Of a DNA stretch of 64,000 nt, positions 26,428-36,181 are shown piece after piece. Numbering within the stretch: position 1 is the stretch's first letter; every line of letters begins with the position of its first letter. A program made the position numbers and the translations under genes. The notes beneath the pieces were generated by a model, which was not told the origin of the DNA, made no database searches, and was given only the letters and a program-made list of their open reading frames with translations. The DNA is from Catenovulum sp052056295 (GTDB taxonomy: Bacteria; Pseudomonadota; Gammaproteobacteria; Enterobacterales; Alteromonadaceae): the NCBI RefSeq assembly GCF_052056295.1, contig NZ_CP182494.1:372001-436000 (forward strand), written 5' to 3'.

Positions 26428-26518
26428 GAAGCATAATTTGCTAAAAACACTTTAAACCATCCTTGGGCCGCTCGCACAAGATGTCCCTATCTTGTGAAGT
26501 TTTAGCAAATCAGCATTC
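26428..26518. repeat. Family 1 palindromic repeat, divergent copy
   Basis: It has the same plan as the copies at 27593, 31868, 34850, 40038 and 63124 (GCATAATTT arm, CTAAAAACAC, CCTTG, inner hairpin, TTTTAGCAAAT arm), but the inner hairpin is CACAAGAT/ATCTTGTG and the outer arms have paired changes. It fills most of the 340-base gap after the halogenase gene; nothing else is seen in that gap. Confidence 0.6.
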
Positions 26519-26714
26519 TGGTGGACTTTTGATTTGCAATTCTTTTGCGGTAAAAATACTTTAAAGATAATTTTCAACTTCAGTTCTCATGAATAAATAA
26601 TTTTTCATTGTTTTACTTATTGTTTATGCTTAATTTTTAACTCTGCAGTCTAGATTTTAGTCGTCAGCAGAATTATGGCCTTGTAAAGTTGTATTAATAT
26701 TAATAGAAGGGTTT

Positions 26715-27557
26715 ATGGCACGAATTGAAAAGTTGGACTTAGGGATTATTGAATCTATCAGTAAAATTCTTGGTGATACTTCTAATGGCTTTACAGGATC
26801 TCAGATACAAAAGTTATTGTATGAAGCTAACATAGAAGATATCGATGCTCTAAACACTAAATGGAAACGTTTGAATTCCGCACTCGCTAATAAGCAAGAG
26901 CAAGATGGTTGTGCTAATTACGTGTTCCATTTTTTACAGTTGGCAATGGCTCCAGTTAGGCATTACAGTGATATTGAATGGTTTAACGACACCCGTTTCA
27001 AGTTAAACCGAGTCTTGAGTTTTGCTGGATATACGTTGGAAGAAAATGGAAAAATTGCAAAGACAGAAAAAGCCGCTACGATTCGAGAGTCTTCAGCTAG
27101 GGCGAGTAAATTGAGAGAGCATTTGCTCTCAAGGAGTGTGCACCCTGATGTACTTTATTATTGCAAAGAGGAGTTATTGGTCGACAATTATTTCCATGCA
27201 GTATTTGAAGCAACTAAAAGTATTGCTGATAAAATTCGCAGTAAGACTGGGCTAACCTCTGATGGAGCTAATTTAGTGAATGAGGCTTTTTCTTTTAAAA
27301 CCCCACCGATACCACACTTGGCTTTAAACTCACTTCAAACTGAGAGTGAAAAGAGTGAACAGAAAGGTTTTATCAACTTGCTCGTCGGATTATTTGGAAC
27401 GTTCAGAAATACTACTGCTCACGCACCAAAAATAACATGGACAATCGATGAACTAGATGCGTTGGACATATTATCGATGGTTTCATTAGTTCACCGGCGC
27501 TTAGATAAGGCTGTTGAAGCTAAAAAGCTTTATGAAAACTTGAATAAAATAATCTAA
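26715..27557 (+). CDS. TIGR02391-type protein (abortive-infection-like)
   Basis: 280 residues. The C-terminal part matches the TIGR02391/Ymh family: a long helical segment FHAVFEATKSIADKIRSKTGL, then SEKSEQKGFINLLVGLFGTFRNTTAHAP with the R-N-x-x-A-H motif seen in HEPN-like RNase folds. Family members are found in defence islands and beside restriction systems; HEPN-like nuclease action is inferred. No partner gene adjoins it, and repeat elements lie on both sides, suggesting an inserted cargo gene. Its codon use looks plainer (more ATA/AGA) than the neighbours. Confidence 0.75.
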   Translation: MARIEKLDLGIIESISKILGDTSNGFTGSQIQKLLYEANIEDIDALNTKWKRLNSALANKQEQDGCANYVFHFLQLAMAPVRHYSDIEWFNDTRFKLNRVLSFAGYTLEENGKIAKTEKAATIRESSARASKLREHLLSRSVHPDVLYYCKEELLVDNYFHAVFEATKSIADKIRSKTGLTSDGANLVNEAFSFKTPPIPHLALNSLQTESEKSEQKGFINLLVGLFGTFRNTTAHAPKITWTIDELDALDILSMVSLVHRRLDKAVEAKKLYENLNKII

Positions 27558-27592
27558 TTAGAAATGAAAAAGATGCAGCGCGAATGATAAAA

Positions 27593-27698
27593 AGTATTAG
27601 AGCAATAACTTAGAGCAAAATTTCTTTTTCAGGGATGAAAAAGCGAAGCGTACAAGGATGTATTCACAGCGGTTTTGCGAAAGTTATGCTCTAGTACT
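27593..27698. repeat. Family 1 palindromic repeat
   Basis: Outer arms TAGAGCAATAACT/AGTTATGCTCTA pair over about 100 bases; an inner hairpin is TTTTTCA-GGGA-TGAAAAA. It lies between two convergent genes, the TIGR02391-type gene and nagR. Confidence 0.8.
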
Positions 27699-27755
27699 TT
27701 TGTGCATAGAGCACACATCTGCAGCGCCTAATACAGAGCTGATGCCTATATAAAA

Positions 27756-28775
27756 CTATCGACTCTGTGTCGACTCCCTTACTACCAACTCAGGTTCAAA
27801 CATACAATTCTCGATAGCTTGCTCTTTTTTCGCCGGTAAACGCAAATGTTTAAACAACAACTCAGCAGCTTGACTAGCGATAGTTTTGGTCGGCTGTGCC
27901 GCAGTGGTTAACTTCGGCCAAGTTTGGCGCGAGAAAGGGTTATCCTCAAAACCGGCAATAGCTAAATCGGCTGGCACATCTAATCCTTGTAAACGTGCAG
28001 CAAACAAAGTGCCCGCAGCAATTTCATCATTACAAGCAAAAACCGCAGTCGGTTTATCCGTTAACTCAACTAGCTTTTTACCATTTTCAACACCCGATTC
28101 AAATGAGTACTCACCGGCAAAAATCCACTCATCACGAGAGTCTAAATTATGTGCTTTTAACGCATCTAAATATCCAGCTAAACGTTCACCTGTCGAGTGG
28201 TGAACTTCTTCACCGCTAAAAAAGGCTATTTTATTATGGCCTTGCTCAATCAAATGTTCAGTGATGTTAAACGCAGCAGTTCTATCGTCGATAAATACAC
28301 AAGGGGTTGATAAGGTTTGGTTTTTACCAGAAATAACACGGACAAACTTAACGCCTGTTTCGGTGAGCATATCTGTTACTTCGGTCATTTCTGACAAAGG
28401 CGGGGTGAGAACTAACCCAGATACACGTGATTGACGCAGCATGTCTTTCAATTCATTTAATAAGTTATCCGATTTACTATCAACCGGATGGATCAAGAGT
28501 TCAAAATGATGTTTTTTACACGCGTCTAAAATACCGTGCTGCATATCAATAATGTAATAAGCATTCGGGTTATCGTATACAAAACCGACAACATACGACT
28601 TATTACCTGCCAAGCTACGAGCCGACTGATTTGGCTGGTAATTTAACTCAGTTACCGCTGCAGTTACTTTATCTATGGTATTTTGGCGAACACCTGGCTC
28701 GTTATTAATTACACGAGATACAGTTTTAATTGAAACACCAGCAAGTTTGGCAACGTCGTTAATCGTAGCTTTCAT
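27756..28775 (-). CDS. nagR: LacI-family repressor of GlcNAc/chitin use, NagR
   Basis: 339 residues. An N-terminal LacI helix-turn-helix (TINDVAKLAGVSIKTVSRVINNEPGVRQ, residues 4-31) and full effector domain (VVGFVYDNPNAYYIIDMQ, IEQGHNKIAFFSGE, PADLAIAGFEDNPFSRQ). It is divergent from a TonB receptor gene and next to a complete GlcNAc catabolic set. Palindromes TGACARCGYTGTCA, the motif known for NagR of Alteromonadales and related groups, lie before the receptor and before the nagK operon. The expected inducer is GlcNAc-6-phosphate or GlcNAc. A separate palindrome AACCTGA-A-CTCAGGTT near 28813 precedes this gene; its binder is unknown. Confidence 0.9.
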   Translation of the reverse strand: MKATINDVAKLAGVSIKTVSRVINNEPGVRQNTIDKVTAAVTELNYQPNQSARSLAGNKSYVVGFVYDNPNAYYIIDMQHGILDACKKHHFELLIHPVDSKSDNLLNELKDMLRQSRVSGLVLTPPLSEMTEVTDMLTETGVKFVRVISGKNQTLSTPCVFIDDRTAAFNITEHLIEQGHNKIAFFSGEEVHHSTGERLAGYLDALKAHNLDSRDEWIFAGEYSFESGVENGKKLVELTDKPTAVFACNDEIAAGTLFAARLQGLDVPADLAIAGFEDNPFSRQTWPKLTTAAQPTKTIASQAAELLFKHLRLPAKKEQAIENCMFEPELVVRESTQSR

Positions 28776-29020
28776 AGGCTTTTAGCAATTCCATTATTCC
28801 GGACTATAGTTAAACCTGAACTCAGGTTCGTAATATCAGTGTGAAAATAAAGCAGTTTGCACTAGTAAACAAATTTTTTTCAACGCCGATGGGTGAATTT
28901 TAATCTTAACCAAAACAGATATCTTTGATTTCTATTAAAAAATGGCAAATTTTATGATGCGATTGCTGCAAATACAGCCAAAACTCGAATAAAAAATGAC
29001 AGATTTATTATAAAATAGTT

Positions 29021-29066
29021 TGACAGCGTTGTCATTTGTTTGGTATTAATATGACAACGCTGTCAT
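29021..29066. promoter_or_regulatory. Two NagR operators
   Basis: TGACAGCGTTGTCA (29021-29034) and ATGACAACGCTGTCAT (29051-29066), 30 bases centre to centre, lie 59-104 bases before the TonB receptor start and in the nagR divergent region. They are the known NagR-type palindrome with a CG centre. The remainder of the 349-base gap is AT-rich with no other clear signal. Confidence 0.9.
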
Positions 29067-29124
29067 ATTGTCATCGAATAATTTGATTGCGAGCACTTAA
29101 GACTAAACTAACAAGGCAACAAAC

Positions 29125-31815
29125 ATGAACAAGCTAACTTTCAAACCAATTACCCTGGCAGTAAGCACAGCTTTACTCGCTAGTCTTTCTCAACCTGTTA
29201 TGGCTGAAGAATCAGAAACAGAGGTTATCTCAGTTAAAGGTATTCGTGCCAGCGCTAAAGCTAACTTAAACGCCAAACGTTTTTCAGACACAATTGTTGA
29301 TGCAATTACCGCAGAAGACATAGGTAAATTCCCAGACAAAAACGTCGCAGAATCGCTACAGCGTATCGCTGGTGTATCGATTACCCGTGATTTTGGTGAA
29401 GGTGAAAAAGTGTCAATTCGTGGTACAGCACCACAGTTAAACAACACCTTATTAAACGGCCAGGCGGTTGCTACTACAAAATGGTGGGCATTGGAGCCTT
29501 CATCGCGTAGCTTTAACTTTAGTTTGTTGCCATCAGAATTAGTATCTGCATTAGAAGTTTACAAATCACCAGAAGCTAAAATTGATGAAGGTGCTGTTGG
29601 TGGTACAGTTATTTTACGTACCCGCAAACCATTAGATTTAGACGCTAACACAGTATACGGCTCAGCTGGTGTGCGTTATAACGACAAAACAGAAAGTTCA
29701 GATCCGCAAATCTCTGCTTTATATAGCTGGAAAAACGACAACGAAACTTTTGGTGTACTTGCTTCATTAATTTACCAAGGTCGTGAACAGCGCCGTGATG
29801 GTATGGAAGCTTTCGGTTGGTTTGATGCAACCCGTGCCGACACTGCAAGCTCAGTGGGTAAATCAATTCCAGGTTGGGATTATGAAAATAATACAGGTAA
29901 AACTGCCTCTTGGAACTGGGGCATGGGTTCTGCCTACTTCCAGCAAGAGCGTGATCGTTTAGGTTTGAATGTTACAGCGCAAATTCGTCCGACTGACGAC
30001 TTAGAATTCACGTTAAACGTTGTTGATTCTGAGCTTAAACAAACCAATACTAACCACAACTATATTTCTTCACATGGTTGGGCGGCATACATGCCTTGTA
30101 CACCATGGAATACAGAATCAGACTATGATTTATGTGCGAAAATTGAAGACTATCAAATTACTGACCCAGACGGTGTTGCAGCGTTAACTGAATATACCAT
30201 TGGCGCAAATGGTCATGGTGATTATCAGTTAAATCAAATGAATGAATCTTTATCGCGTGTATCAACATTGAAAACCCGAGTAATAGATTTAGATATGAAT
30301 TACCACGGCGACAACTTTTTACTACACGCTCAACTAGGTACAACTAAAGCAAGTGGTGGTTACGACCGCGAAGATTTAGTTAACTTTGGCCATGCGTCGG
30401 GTTCAAAAATTAAAATTCACGACAATGGTGTAATTGATTTTTCATTCCCTGAAGAACTAAATGGTAAACCAACTGACTCTTATGATGGTTTTGTATTCCG
30501 TGATTATCGCTGGAACTCTCGTCCTGAAGAAGATAAAGAAACTTATGCGCAAGCAGACTTAAAACTTGAACTCGACACTGATTTTATCCGTTCGGTAGAG
30601 GTGGGTGTTAAAGTACGTGATAAAGATCATTCGCAAGATGGTGTGACCACCGAGGGGTTAAATTACGATTCGTTAAAAGCACAAAATCCAGGTGATTTTG
30701 ATGGTGCTATGACCCCTGAATTACACAGTAGCGTAGCAACGGGTGGGACGTTAACGCAATATGCAATGATAGATATTGCCAAAATTCGCAAAGCTGCGGA
30801 TGCTATTTCAGGGATTGAACCTGTATTAGACATAGGTAATATTTACGAATTGTCTGAAGATATTAGAGCTGCATATGTGCAAGCGAATATCGAAATGGGC
30901 GATTTAAAAGGTAATGTTGGTTTACGTGCGGTGAATACCGATGTTAGTTCTTCATCGTATAACACCGCTAGCGGCGAATGGGTAACTGATAAATCGAGCT
31001 ACAGTAATGTATTACCATCACTAAACTTATCTTATAGTTTCGCTGATGATTTGGTCGTGCGTGCTGCAGCATCAAAAACTATGTCGCGGGCTAACTACGC
31101 TGATATGGCTGGTACTCGAAGTATTAGTCCTAACTTCACTGCAACTTTTGGTAACCCGGGGTTAAAACCTTATGATGCGACCAATGCAGATTTATCATTT
31201 GAATGGTACTTTACAGAAGAAAGTTTGCTGTCGTTAGCTGTGTTCCATAAAAAGATTGATTCATTTATCTTTAATGCGACTAACGATGTTGAATTAAGTT
31301 TTGATTGTGACGACAGCGGAGTTGTTGAAGCAAACGAAATGTGCGATTTTTCGGTTACTCAACCTGAAAACGGTGCTGACGCTAAAAACAAAGGTATTGA
31401 ATTAAGCTTCCAAACACCAATTGGTGAAAACTTTGGTGTGATTGCTAACTTCACCTACTCTGATGCTGAAGGCAAAAATGCCGATGGCGAAACCATTGCA
31501 TTGGCAGGTAACTCAAAACGTACCTACAACTTAACTGGTTACTACGAAGACGATAAATTATCGGCACGTGTTGCTTACAACCAACGCAGCAGTTACTTAA
31601 CAGGCTTCACTTTTGGTAGTGCAAATACTGCAGATGCTTACTCTCAGTTAGATGCTTCTGTAAGCTACAACTTAAATGATAACTGGAGTGTAACCTTAGA
31701 AGGTCAGAACTTAACTGACTCTGAGATCTTCCACTATCAAGAGCAAAAGTATCGTCCAATTGGTTTATACACCTTCGGTCGTAGCTTCTACTTAAGCACC
31801 AGCTTCAAGTTTTAA
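29125..31815 (+). CDS. TonB-dependent receptor for chitooligosaccharides
   Basis: 896 residues. Signal peptide ending at VMAEE; a TonB-box-like EVISVKGIRAS; plug domain (about 50-165: DIGKFPDKNVAESLQRIAGVSITRDFGEGEKVSIRG, then SALEVYKSPEAKIDEGAVGGTVILRTRKPL) and a 22-strand barrel ending in FGRSFYLSTSFKF. This is the large Xanthomonas/Alteromonadales-type sugar receptor, N-terminal motif included. Two NagR operators precede it, which marks chitin or GlcNAc oligomers as the cargo (inference from regulation). It imports across the outer membrane with TonB energy; the sugars would be cut by the GH20 lipoprotein encoded next. Confidence 0.92.
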   Translation: MNKLTFKPITLAVSTALLASLSQPVMAEESETEVISVKGIRASAKANLNAKRFSDTIVDAITAEDIGKFPDKNVAESLQRIAGVSITRDFGEGEKVSIRGTAPQLNNTLLNGQAVATTKWWALEPSSRSFNFSLLPSELVSALEVYKSPEAKIDEGAVGGTVILRTRKPLDLDANTVYGSAGVRYNDKTESSDPQISALYSWKNDNETFGVLASLIYQGREQRRDGMEAFGWFDATRADTASSVGKSIPGWDYENNTGKTASWNWGMGSAYFQQERDRLGLNVTAQIRPTDDLEFTLNVVDSELKQTNTNHNYISSHGWAAYMPCTPWNTESDYDLCAKIEDYQITDPDGVAALTEYTIGANGHGDYQLNQMNESLSRVSTLKTRVIDLDMNYHGDNFLLHAQLGTTKASGGYDREDLVNFGHASGSKIKIHDNGVIDFSFPEELNGKPTDSYDGFVFRDYRWNSRPEEDKETYAQADLKLELDTDFIRSVEVGVKVRDKDHSQDGVTTEGLNYDSLKAQNPGDFDGAMTPELHSSVATGGTLTQYAMIDIAKIRKAADAISGIEPVLDIGNIYELSEDIRAAYVQANIEMGDLKGNVGLRAVNTDVSSSSYNTASGEWVTDKSSYSNVLPSLNLSYSFADDLVVRAAASKTMSRANYADMAGTRSISPNFTATFGNPGLKPYDATNADLSFEWYFTEESLLSLAVFHKKIDSFIFNATNDVELSFDCDDSGVVEANEMCDFSVTQPENGADAKNKGIELSFQTPIGENFGVIANFTYSDAEGKNADGETIALAGNSKRTYNLTGYYEDDKLSARVAYNQRSSYLTGFTFGSANTADAYSQLDASVSYNLNDNWSVTLEGQNLTDSEIFHYQEQKYRPIGLYTFGRSFYLSTSFKF

Positions 31816-31867
31816 GCTGAGTGTGACGAGAGTTTAGACCAAGGTAACCAAAGTCGAAAGACGAGTG

Positions 31868-31975
31868 GTAGAGCGATAATTTAAAGCAAAATCTCTTTTT
31901 CAGGGATGAAAAAGCGAAGCGTACAAGGAAGTATTTACAGCGTTTTTGCGCTAATTATGCTCTAGCGCTTGTCTA
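31868..31975. repeat. Family 1 palindromic repeat
   Basis: Same sense as the 27593 copy and nearly identical inside (CTTTTTCAGGGATGAAAAAG, then CGTACAAGGA); the arms are TAGAGCGATAATTT and AATTATGCTCTA. It lies between the TonB receptor and hexosaminidase genes. Confidence 0.8.
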
Positions 31976-32044
31976 GACTCTGGACTAACAGGTTTTAAGC
32001 TATAGTCGCGACTCCGATAGGGACTTCGTGGAAATATCAGAAAT

Positions 32045-32069
32045 AATACCCGGTTAGCCGGGTATTTTA
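32045..32069 (+). terminator. Rho-independent terminator
   Basis: AATACCCGG-TTAG-CCGGGTATT followed by TTATT. It lies 34 bases before the hexosaminidase start, so it should end the TonB receptor transcript and separate the two genes. Confidence 0.8.
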
Positions 32070-32102
32070 TTCTAGCGCCGAGACAAACAAAGAGGTGAGA
32101 CT

Positions 32103-34745
32103 ATGCGTTGGCAACTATGTTTAATCAGTTTAATGATGCTGGGCTGCCAGCCAACTAACCAAACTGAATCAACAACAAACGCAAACCAGCAACAACAAGC
32201 AGAGCAATCCGCAAACAACCTAGCTGCAAAATTTGCCGCAGAACTTAAAGTTAACTACCAAGTATTAACGAATCGCGCCGATGAATTATGCGAACAAAAA
32301 TACGCAGGTGGTGCTTGTTTTAAAGGGCAAATAAGCCTACAACTACCGTACGATTTAACCGACAACAACTGGGCAATTTATTTCAGCCATGTTGCACCTA
32401 TTCGCCAAGATTTTAGCGAAGAGTTTGATATTCAACATATCAATGGCGATTTACACAAATTAACCCCAACAAAGCAGTGGCAAGGTTTTACGGCGAACAA
32501 AAGTTATCAAGCGCGCTTTCAAGCTGACTTTTGGCATTTATCCAATTTTGACCCAATGCCAAACTATTTTGTCACTTTCAGCAGTGAACAAGGGGAAGGA
32601 CAGGCTTATACAATAGTTTCAACCAAAGCAGTGATAGACCCACAAACTGGCCAAGAAATATTACCTTTTGTACAAGGCATAACTGACATTGATAGCCAGT
32701 TTAAACGCACTGAACAAGATCAAACCAAGTGGGAAGACGCAAAACAAATATTTGCAGATAATCAACACCGTCAAACTGCCAATGCGGATATAGATTTAGC
32801 AAAAGTTGCCAATCGAATTATCCCTGCTGTTGCCGAGCAAGAGCTGTTAAGTGGCGAATTAGATAGCGGCGAGTTAGATTTAACTAAAGGTTATCAGCTA
32901 GCGCAAATTAGCGACGAACTTAACACACAGTTACAGCCTGCGTTCGCACGTTTAACTGAGCTAGGTTTTGCACAGAAAAACGCCGGTGTTGAAATTAGCT
33001 TTATTCACAATGTAAAACTGCCGGATGAAGCATACAAATTAAATATCTCAGCAGAGCAAATTGTTATTGAATATGCGCAAGCGCAAGGTGCTTTTTATGC
33101 GCTACAGTCAATAGCGTCATTAATTGATAGCCAAACTCTAGCGCCGATAACCAGCCAAAAAATTAATGACTACCCTAGATATGATTTACGTGGGTTGCAT
33201 ATAGATTTATCGCGTAACTTCCATGGTGGCGCACAAGTTAAAAAGCTTATTCGTGCAATGGCCCAATTAAAGCTTAATACCTTACATTTGCACTTGGCGG
33301 ATGACGAAGGCTGGCGGGTGGAAATTGCTGGTTTACCAGAGCTAACCGAACTAGGTGCATATCGCTGTTTTGATTTAACCGAAGAAAACTGTTTATTACC
33401 GCAACTTGGTTCTGGCCCTGAAAAACAAACGCAGGTCAATGGTTATTTTAGCCAAGCTGAATATATTGAATTACTCCAGTTTGCCGACAAACATTTTATT
33501 GAAGTGATCCCATCATTTGATATGCCAGGCCATTCACGTGCTGCGGTTAAAGCGATGGAGTTGAGATATCGCAAATACAGTGCACAGGGTGATATGGCCA
33601 AAGCGACGGAATTTTTATTAAGCGATTTTACCGACAAAACTCAGTATGAATCTGTACAGTTTTATACCGACAATACCATTAACGTGTGTATGCCATCGGC
33701 AATGAATTTTGTTGATAAAGTACTTACTGAATTACAAGCATTACATCAACAGGCGGGTGTGCCGTTAAACAAATATCATTTAGGCGCGGATGAAACCCAA
33801 GGTGCTTGGTTGCAATCGCCTATATGCCAACAGTTTGTTGAAGATAACAAGGATGTTGAACTGACTAAATTAGCCGAATATTTTGTTGAGCAAGTTACAC
33901 AAATAATCGCGGCTAAAGGCATTCAACCAGCAGCTTGGAGTGATGGTTTATCGCATGCTGATGCGAGCAAAATGCCAAAATCTATTCATAGTAATGTGTG
34001 GAGCACGCTATTTTGGGATGGGCATAAAACTACACATCAACATATCAACCAAGGTTGGGATGTAGTGGTATCAAACCCTGATGTAACTTATTTTGATTTC
34101 CCATACGCAGGCCACCCAGATGAGCGCGGTTATTATTGGGCGTCACGCAATACCAATAGCTTTAAAGTATTCCAGTTTATGCCGGACAATGTACCTGTTA
34201 TGGCCGAGTTATGGACAGATAGACAAAATATGCCATACACAGCCGATGACACTGAATCTAGCATCACAAATGGTAAAAAAGCCATAGGTTTACAAGCACA
34301 TTTGTGGAGTGAAACCACTCGGTTAAATCAAACCGTCGACTATATGTTATTCCCGCGTTTATTAGCATTAGCTGAACGTGCTTGGCACCAAGCTGATTGG
34401 GAATTGGCTTATCAACCCAAGCGAATATTTAGCCCGGAGTCTAGTTATTTTACCCAGCAAAAGCAGCAACTTGTTGACTGGCAGCAGTTTGCACTGGCTG
34501 TGCCTAAACAATTAGCGAAATTAGAAGAACTGGGCGTGCAATATCGCGTTGCACCACCTGGCGGGCAAATTGTTGATAGCTACTTGCATATGAACCATAT
34601 TTTCCCAACAACTGAGTTGCAGTATCGCACGGCTGAACAAAATTGGTCGACTTATACCCAGCCGGTGGCGGTGAAGGGCGAAGTTCAGCTTAGAGCTGTG
34701 TCGGCACTTGGGCAGTTTTATAGTCGGACTATAGTGGTTAAGTAG
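32103..34745 (+). CDS. Beta-N-acetylhexosaminidase / chitobiase lipoprotein (GH20)
   Basis: 880 residues. Lipobox MLGC with the lipidated Cys at residue 15; a Gln/Asn-rich linker; chitobiase N-terminal carbohydrate-binding domain (about 50-200, WAIYFSHVAPIRQ); GH20b domain (about 280-355); catalytic barrel from YPRYDLRGLHIDLSRNFH, with the catalytic pair Asp563-Glu564 in HLGADETQGAW and LWSE near 735; C-terminal Ig-like domain. It releases GlcNAc from the non-reducing end of chitooligosaccharides, at the outer membrane or in the periplasm. AGAGGTGAG precedes the ATG. No NagR palindrome is seen directly upstream. Confidence 0.93.
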   Translation: MRWQLCLISLMMLGCQPTNQTESTTNANQQQQAEQSANNLAAKFAAELKVNYQVLTNRADELCEQKYAGGACFKGQISLQLPYDLTDNNWAIYFSHVAPIRQDFSEEFDIQHINGDLHKLTPTKQWQGFTANKSYQARFQADFWHLSNFDPMPNYFVTFSSEQGEGQAYTIVSTKAVIDPQTGQEILPFVQGITDIDSQFKRTEQDQTKWEDAKQIFADNQHRQTANADIDLAKVANRIIPAVAEQELLSGELDSGELDLTKGYQLAQISDELNTQLQPAFARLTELGFAQKNAGVEISFIHNVKLPDEAYKLNISAEQIVIEYAQAQGAFYALQSIASLIDSQTLAPITSQKINDYPRYDLRGLHIDLSRNFHGGAQVKKLIRAMAQLKLNTLHLHLADDEGWRVEIAGLPELTELGAYRCFDLTEENCLLPQLGSGPEKQTQVNGYFSQAEYIELLQFADKHFIEVIPSFDMPGHSRAAVKAMELRYRKYSAQGDMAKATEFLLSDFTDKTQYESVQFYTDNTINVCMPSAMNFVDKVLTELQALHQQAGVPLNKYHLGADETQGAWLQSPICQQFVEDNKDVELTKLAEYFVEQVTQIIAAKGIQPAAWSDGLSHADASKMPKSIHSNVWSTLFWDGHKTTHQHINQGWDVVVSNPDVTYFDFPYAGHPDERGYYWASRNTNSFKVFQFMPDNVPVMAELWTDRQNMPYTADDTESSITNGKKAIGLQAHLWSETTRLNQTVDYMLFPRLLALAERAWHQADWELAYQPKRIFSPESSYFTQQKQQLVDWQQFALAVPKQLAKLEELGVQYRVAPPGGQIVDSYLHMNHIFPTTELQYRTAEQNWSTYTQPVAVKGEVQLRAVSALGQFYSRTIVVK

Positions 34746-35226
34746 TTACTCTGTATTAGAGGGCAAAGTCGGGTTTTAAAGACGTGTTTAATAGTTAAAA
34801 GCAGTAGAGCAAAGGCTTGAGGAATCAAGGCGCTGTCAGAAGAAACACGAGAGCATAATTTTCGCAAAAACGCTGTAAATACGTCCTTGTACGCTCGCAA
34901 ACGTCGTCCAAGACGTTTGAAGTTTTGCTCTAAATTATCGCTCTAGTATTTCTTTGATGGGTTCGCGCTGCTAGGCCGAAGTTGTGCAGAGCGTTTTGGC
35001 GAAAATTATGCTCCGAAACTTCTTCCATACTCTGAACATTTTAGCCCAGCCGTTTCTTGGAGGCGGAGTGCCTTTAGTTCGGAATTTGTAAAAACTCTTT
35101 CAACCAAACTTAAATTTGTTAGTGATTATTTGCTCAATAAATCAATCACTAACAAATAAAAATTTAGCAAAGTATAAATTTTATCCATAAATGTTTTGAC
35201 ATTGTTGGAGAGGTTTGAAAGAATAA
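34746..35226. other. Repeat-filled gap before the nag operon
   Basis: It holds a full family 1 repeat in reverse sense at 34850-34945 and a partial arm (GCGAAAATTATGCTCC) at 35014-35030. The rest, to the NagR operator at 35227, is AT-rich DNA with no gene I can support. Confidence 0.6.
34850..34945. repeat. Family 1 palindromic repeat, reverse sense
   Basis: Outer arms are GAGCATAATTTTCGC and AAATTATCGCTCTA. The inner hairpin here is AAACGTC/GACGTTT instead of TTTTTCA/TGAAAAA, i.e. the pairing is kept while the sequence differs. Confidence 0.75.
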
Positions 35227-35242
35227 ATGACAACGCTGTCAT
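35227..35242. promoter_or_regulatory. NagR operator before the nagK-nagB-nagA operon
   Basis: ATGACAACGCTGTCAT, identical to the site at 29051-29066, 36 bases before the GTG start of nagK. Confidence 0.9.
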
Positions 35243-35278
35243 TTTTGGCGGCAAGCAGTTAAATAGGTGAGAAGCACA

Positions 35279-36181
35279 GTGGCGGATCAAGAATTTATTA
35301 TCGGTGTTGATGGTGGTGGTACAAAATGTCGTGCCCGACTGTATAGCACCCAACAGGGTTTTATCGGTACAGGGTTAGCAGGCCCGGCAAACCCAGCCAG
35401 ACATTTTGAATCAGCAATGCAATCTATCTTAGATGCATGCCAAGCTGCAATTGACGACGCTGTCTTACCTAATGTCACTTTGGCGGATTGCCATGTAGGT
35501 TTAGGTTTAGCGGGTGTTAATTTAGACACAGTCGCTGAAAAAGTTATGGCTTGGCAACATCCATTTAAAAGCCGCTTTTTAACCACAGATTTGCACATAG
35601 CTTGTTTAGGCGCAAACGACAATCAAGACGGTGCGGTAATTATCGTCGGCACTGGATCTTGTGGATTAGTTAGCAGCCAGCAAAAACAAGTTTTATTAGG
35701 TGGCCATGGTTTCCCTGTTGGCGACTATGGTGGTGGCGCATGGATTGGTTTTGAAGCTTTGCGCTACTGTTTACGCTCGCTTGATGGCGTTGCTGAATCT
35801 ACTAGTATGAATCCACAAATCTTGCGCTTTTTTAACAGTAAAAACGCAACTGATATTGCTGAAATTATGCTAAACGCGCGCCCAGCCGATTACGCAAAAT
35901 TGTCTCCCATTGTGTTTGATGCGGCTGAAGCAGGGGATGCTGCCGCAACTGACATTATCCAACAAGGTGCAGCACAAATATCTGCGTTGGCTCGACAGCT
36001 TTTAAGCCATCAGCCAGAGCGTTTATCTATGATAGGTGGTGTGTCGTTACGTATTCAACCTTGGTTGGATAAAGACATTCTGCGCAGCATTCAAGCCCCA
36101 ATATTTCAACCCGATTTCGGTGCAGTGTTTTTTGCATTGAACCAACTTAATTATCCTGTTCATTTCCGAGGTTTATCATGA
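35279..36181 (+). CDS. nagK: N-acetylglucosamine kinase (BadF/BadG family)
   Basis: 300 residues from the GTG at 35279, chosen because AGGTGAG lies 7 bases upstream; an in-frame GTG at 35267 falls inside that site. ASKHA-fold kinase with the phosphate-1 loop IIGVDGGGTKCRARL at the N terminus, the second nucleotide loop VIIVGTGSCGLV, and HGFPVGDYGGGAWIG. It phosphorylates GlcNAc to GlcNAc-6-phosphate in the cytoplasm, needed because uptake here is by a symporter rather than a PTS. The stop overlaps the next start (ATGA). First gene of the NagR-controlled operon. Confidence 0.9.
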   Translation: MADQEFIIGVDGGGTKCRARLYSTQQGFIGTGLAGPANPARHFESAMQSILDACQAAIDDAVLPNVTLADCHVGLGLAGVNLDTVAEKVMAWQHPFKSRFLTTDLHIACLGANDNQDGAVIIVGTGSCGLVSSQQKQVLLGGHGFPVGDYGGGAWIGFEALRYCLRSLDGVAESTSMNPQILRFFNSKNATDIAEIMLNARPADYAKLSPIVFDAAEAGDAAATDIIQQGAAQISALARQLLSHQPERLSMIGGVSLRIQPWLDKDILRSIQAPIFQPDFGAVFFALNQLNYPVHFRGLS

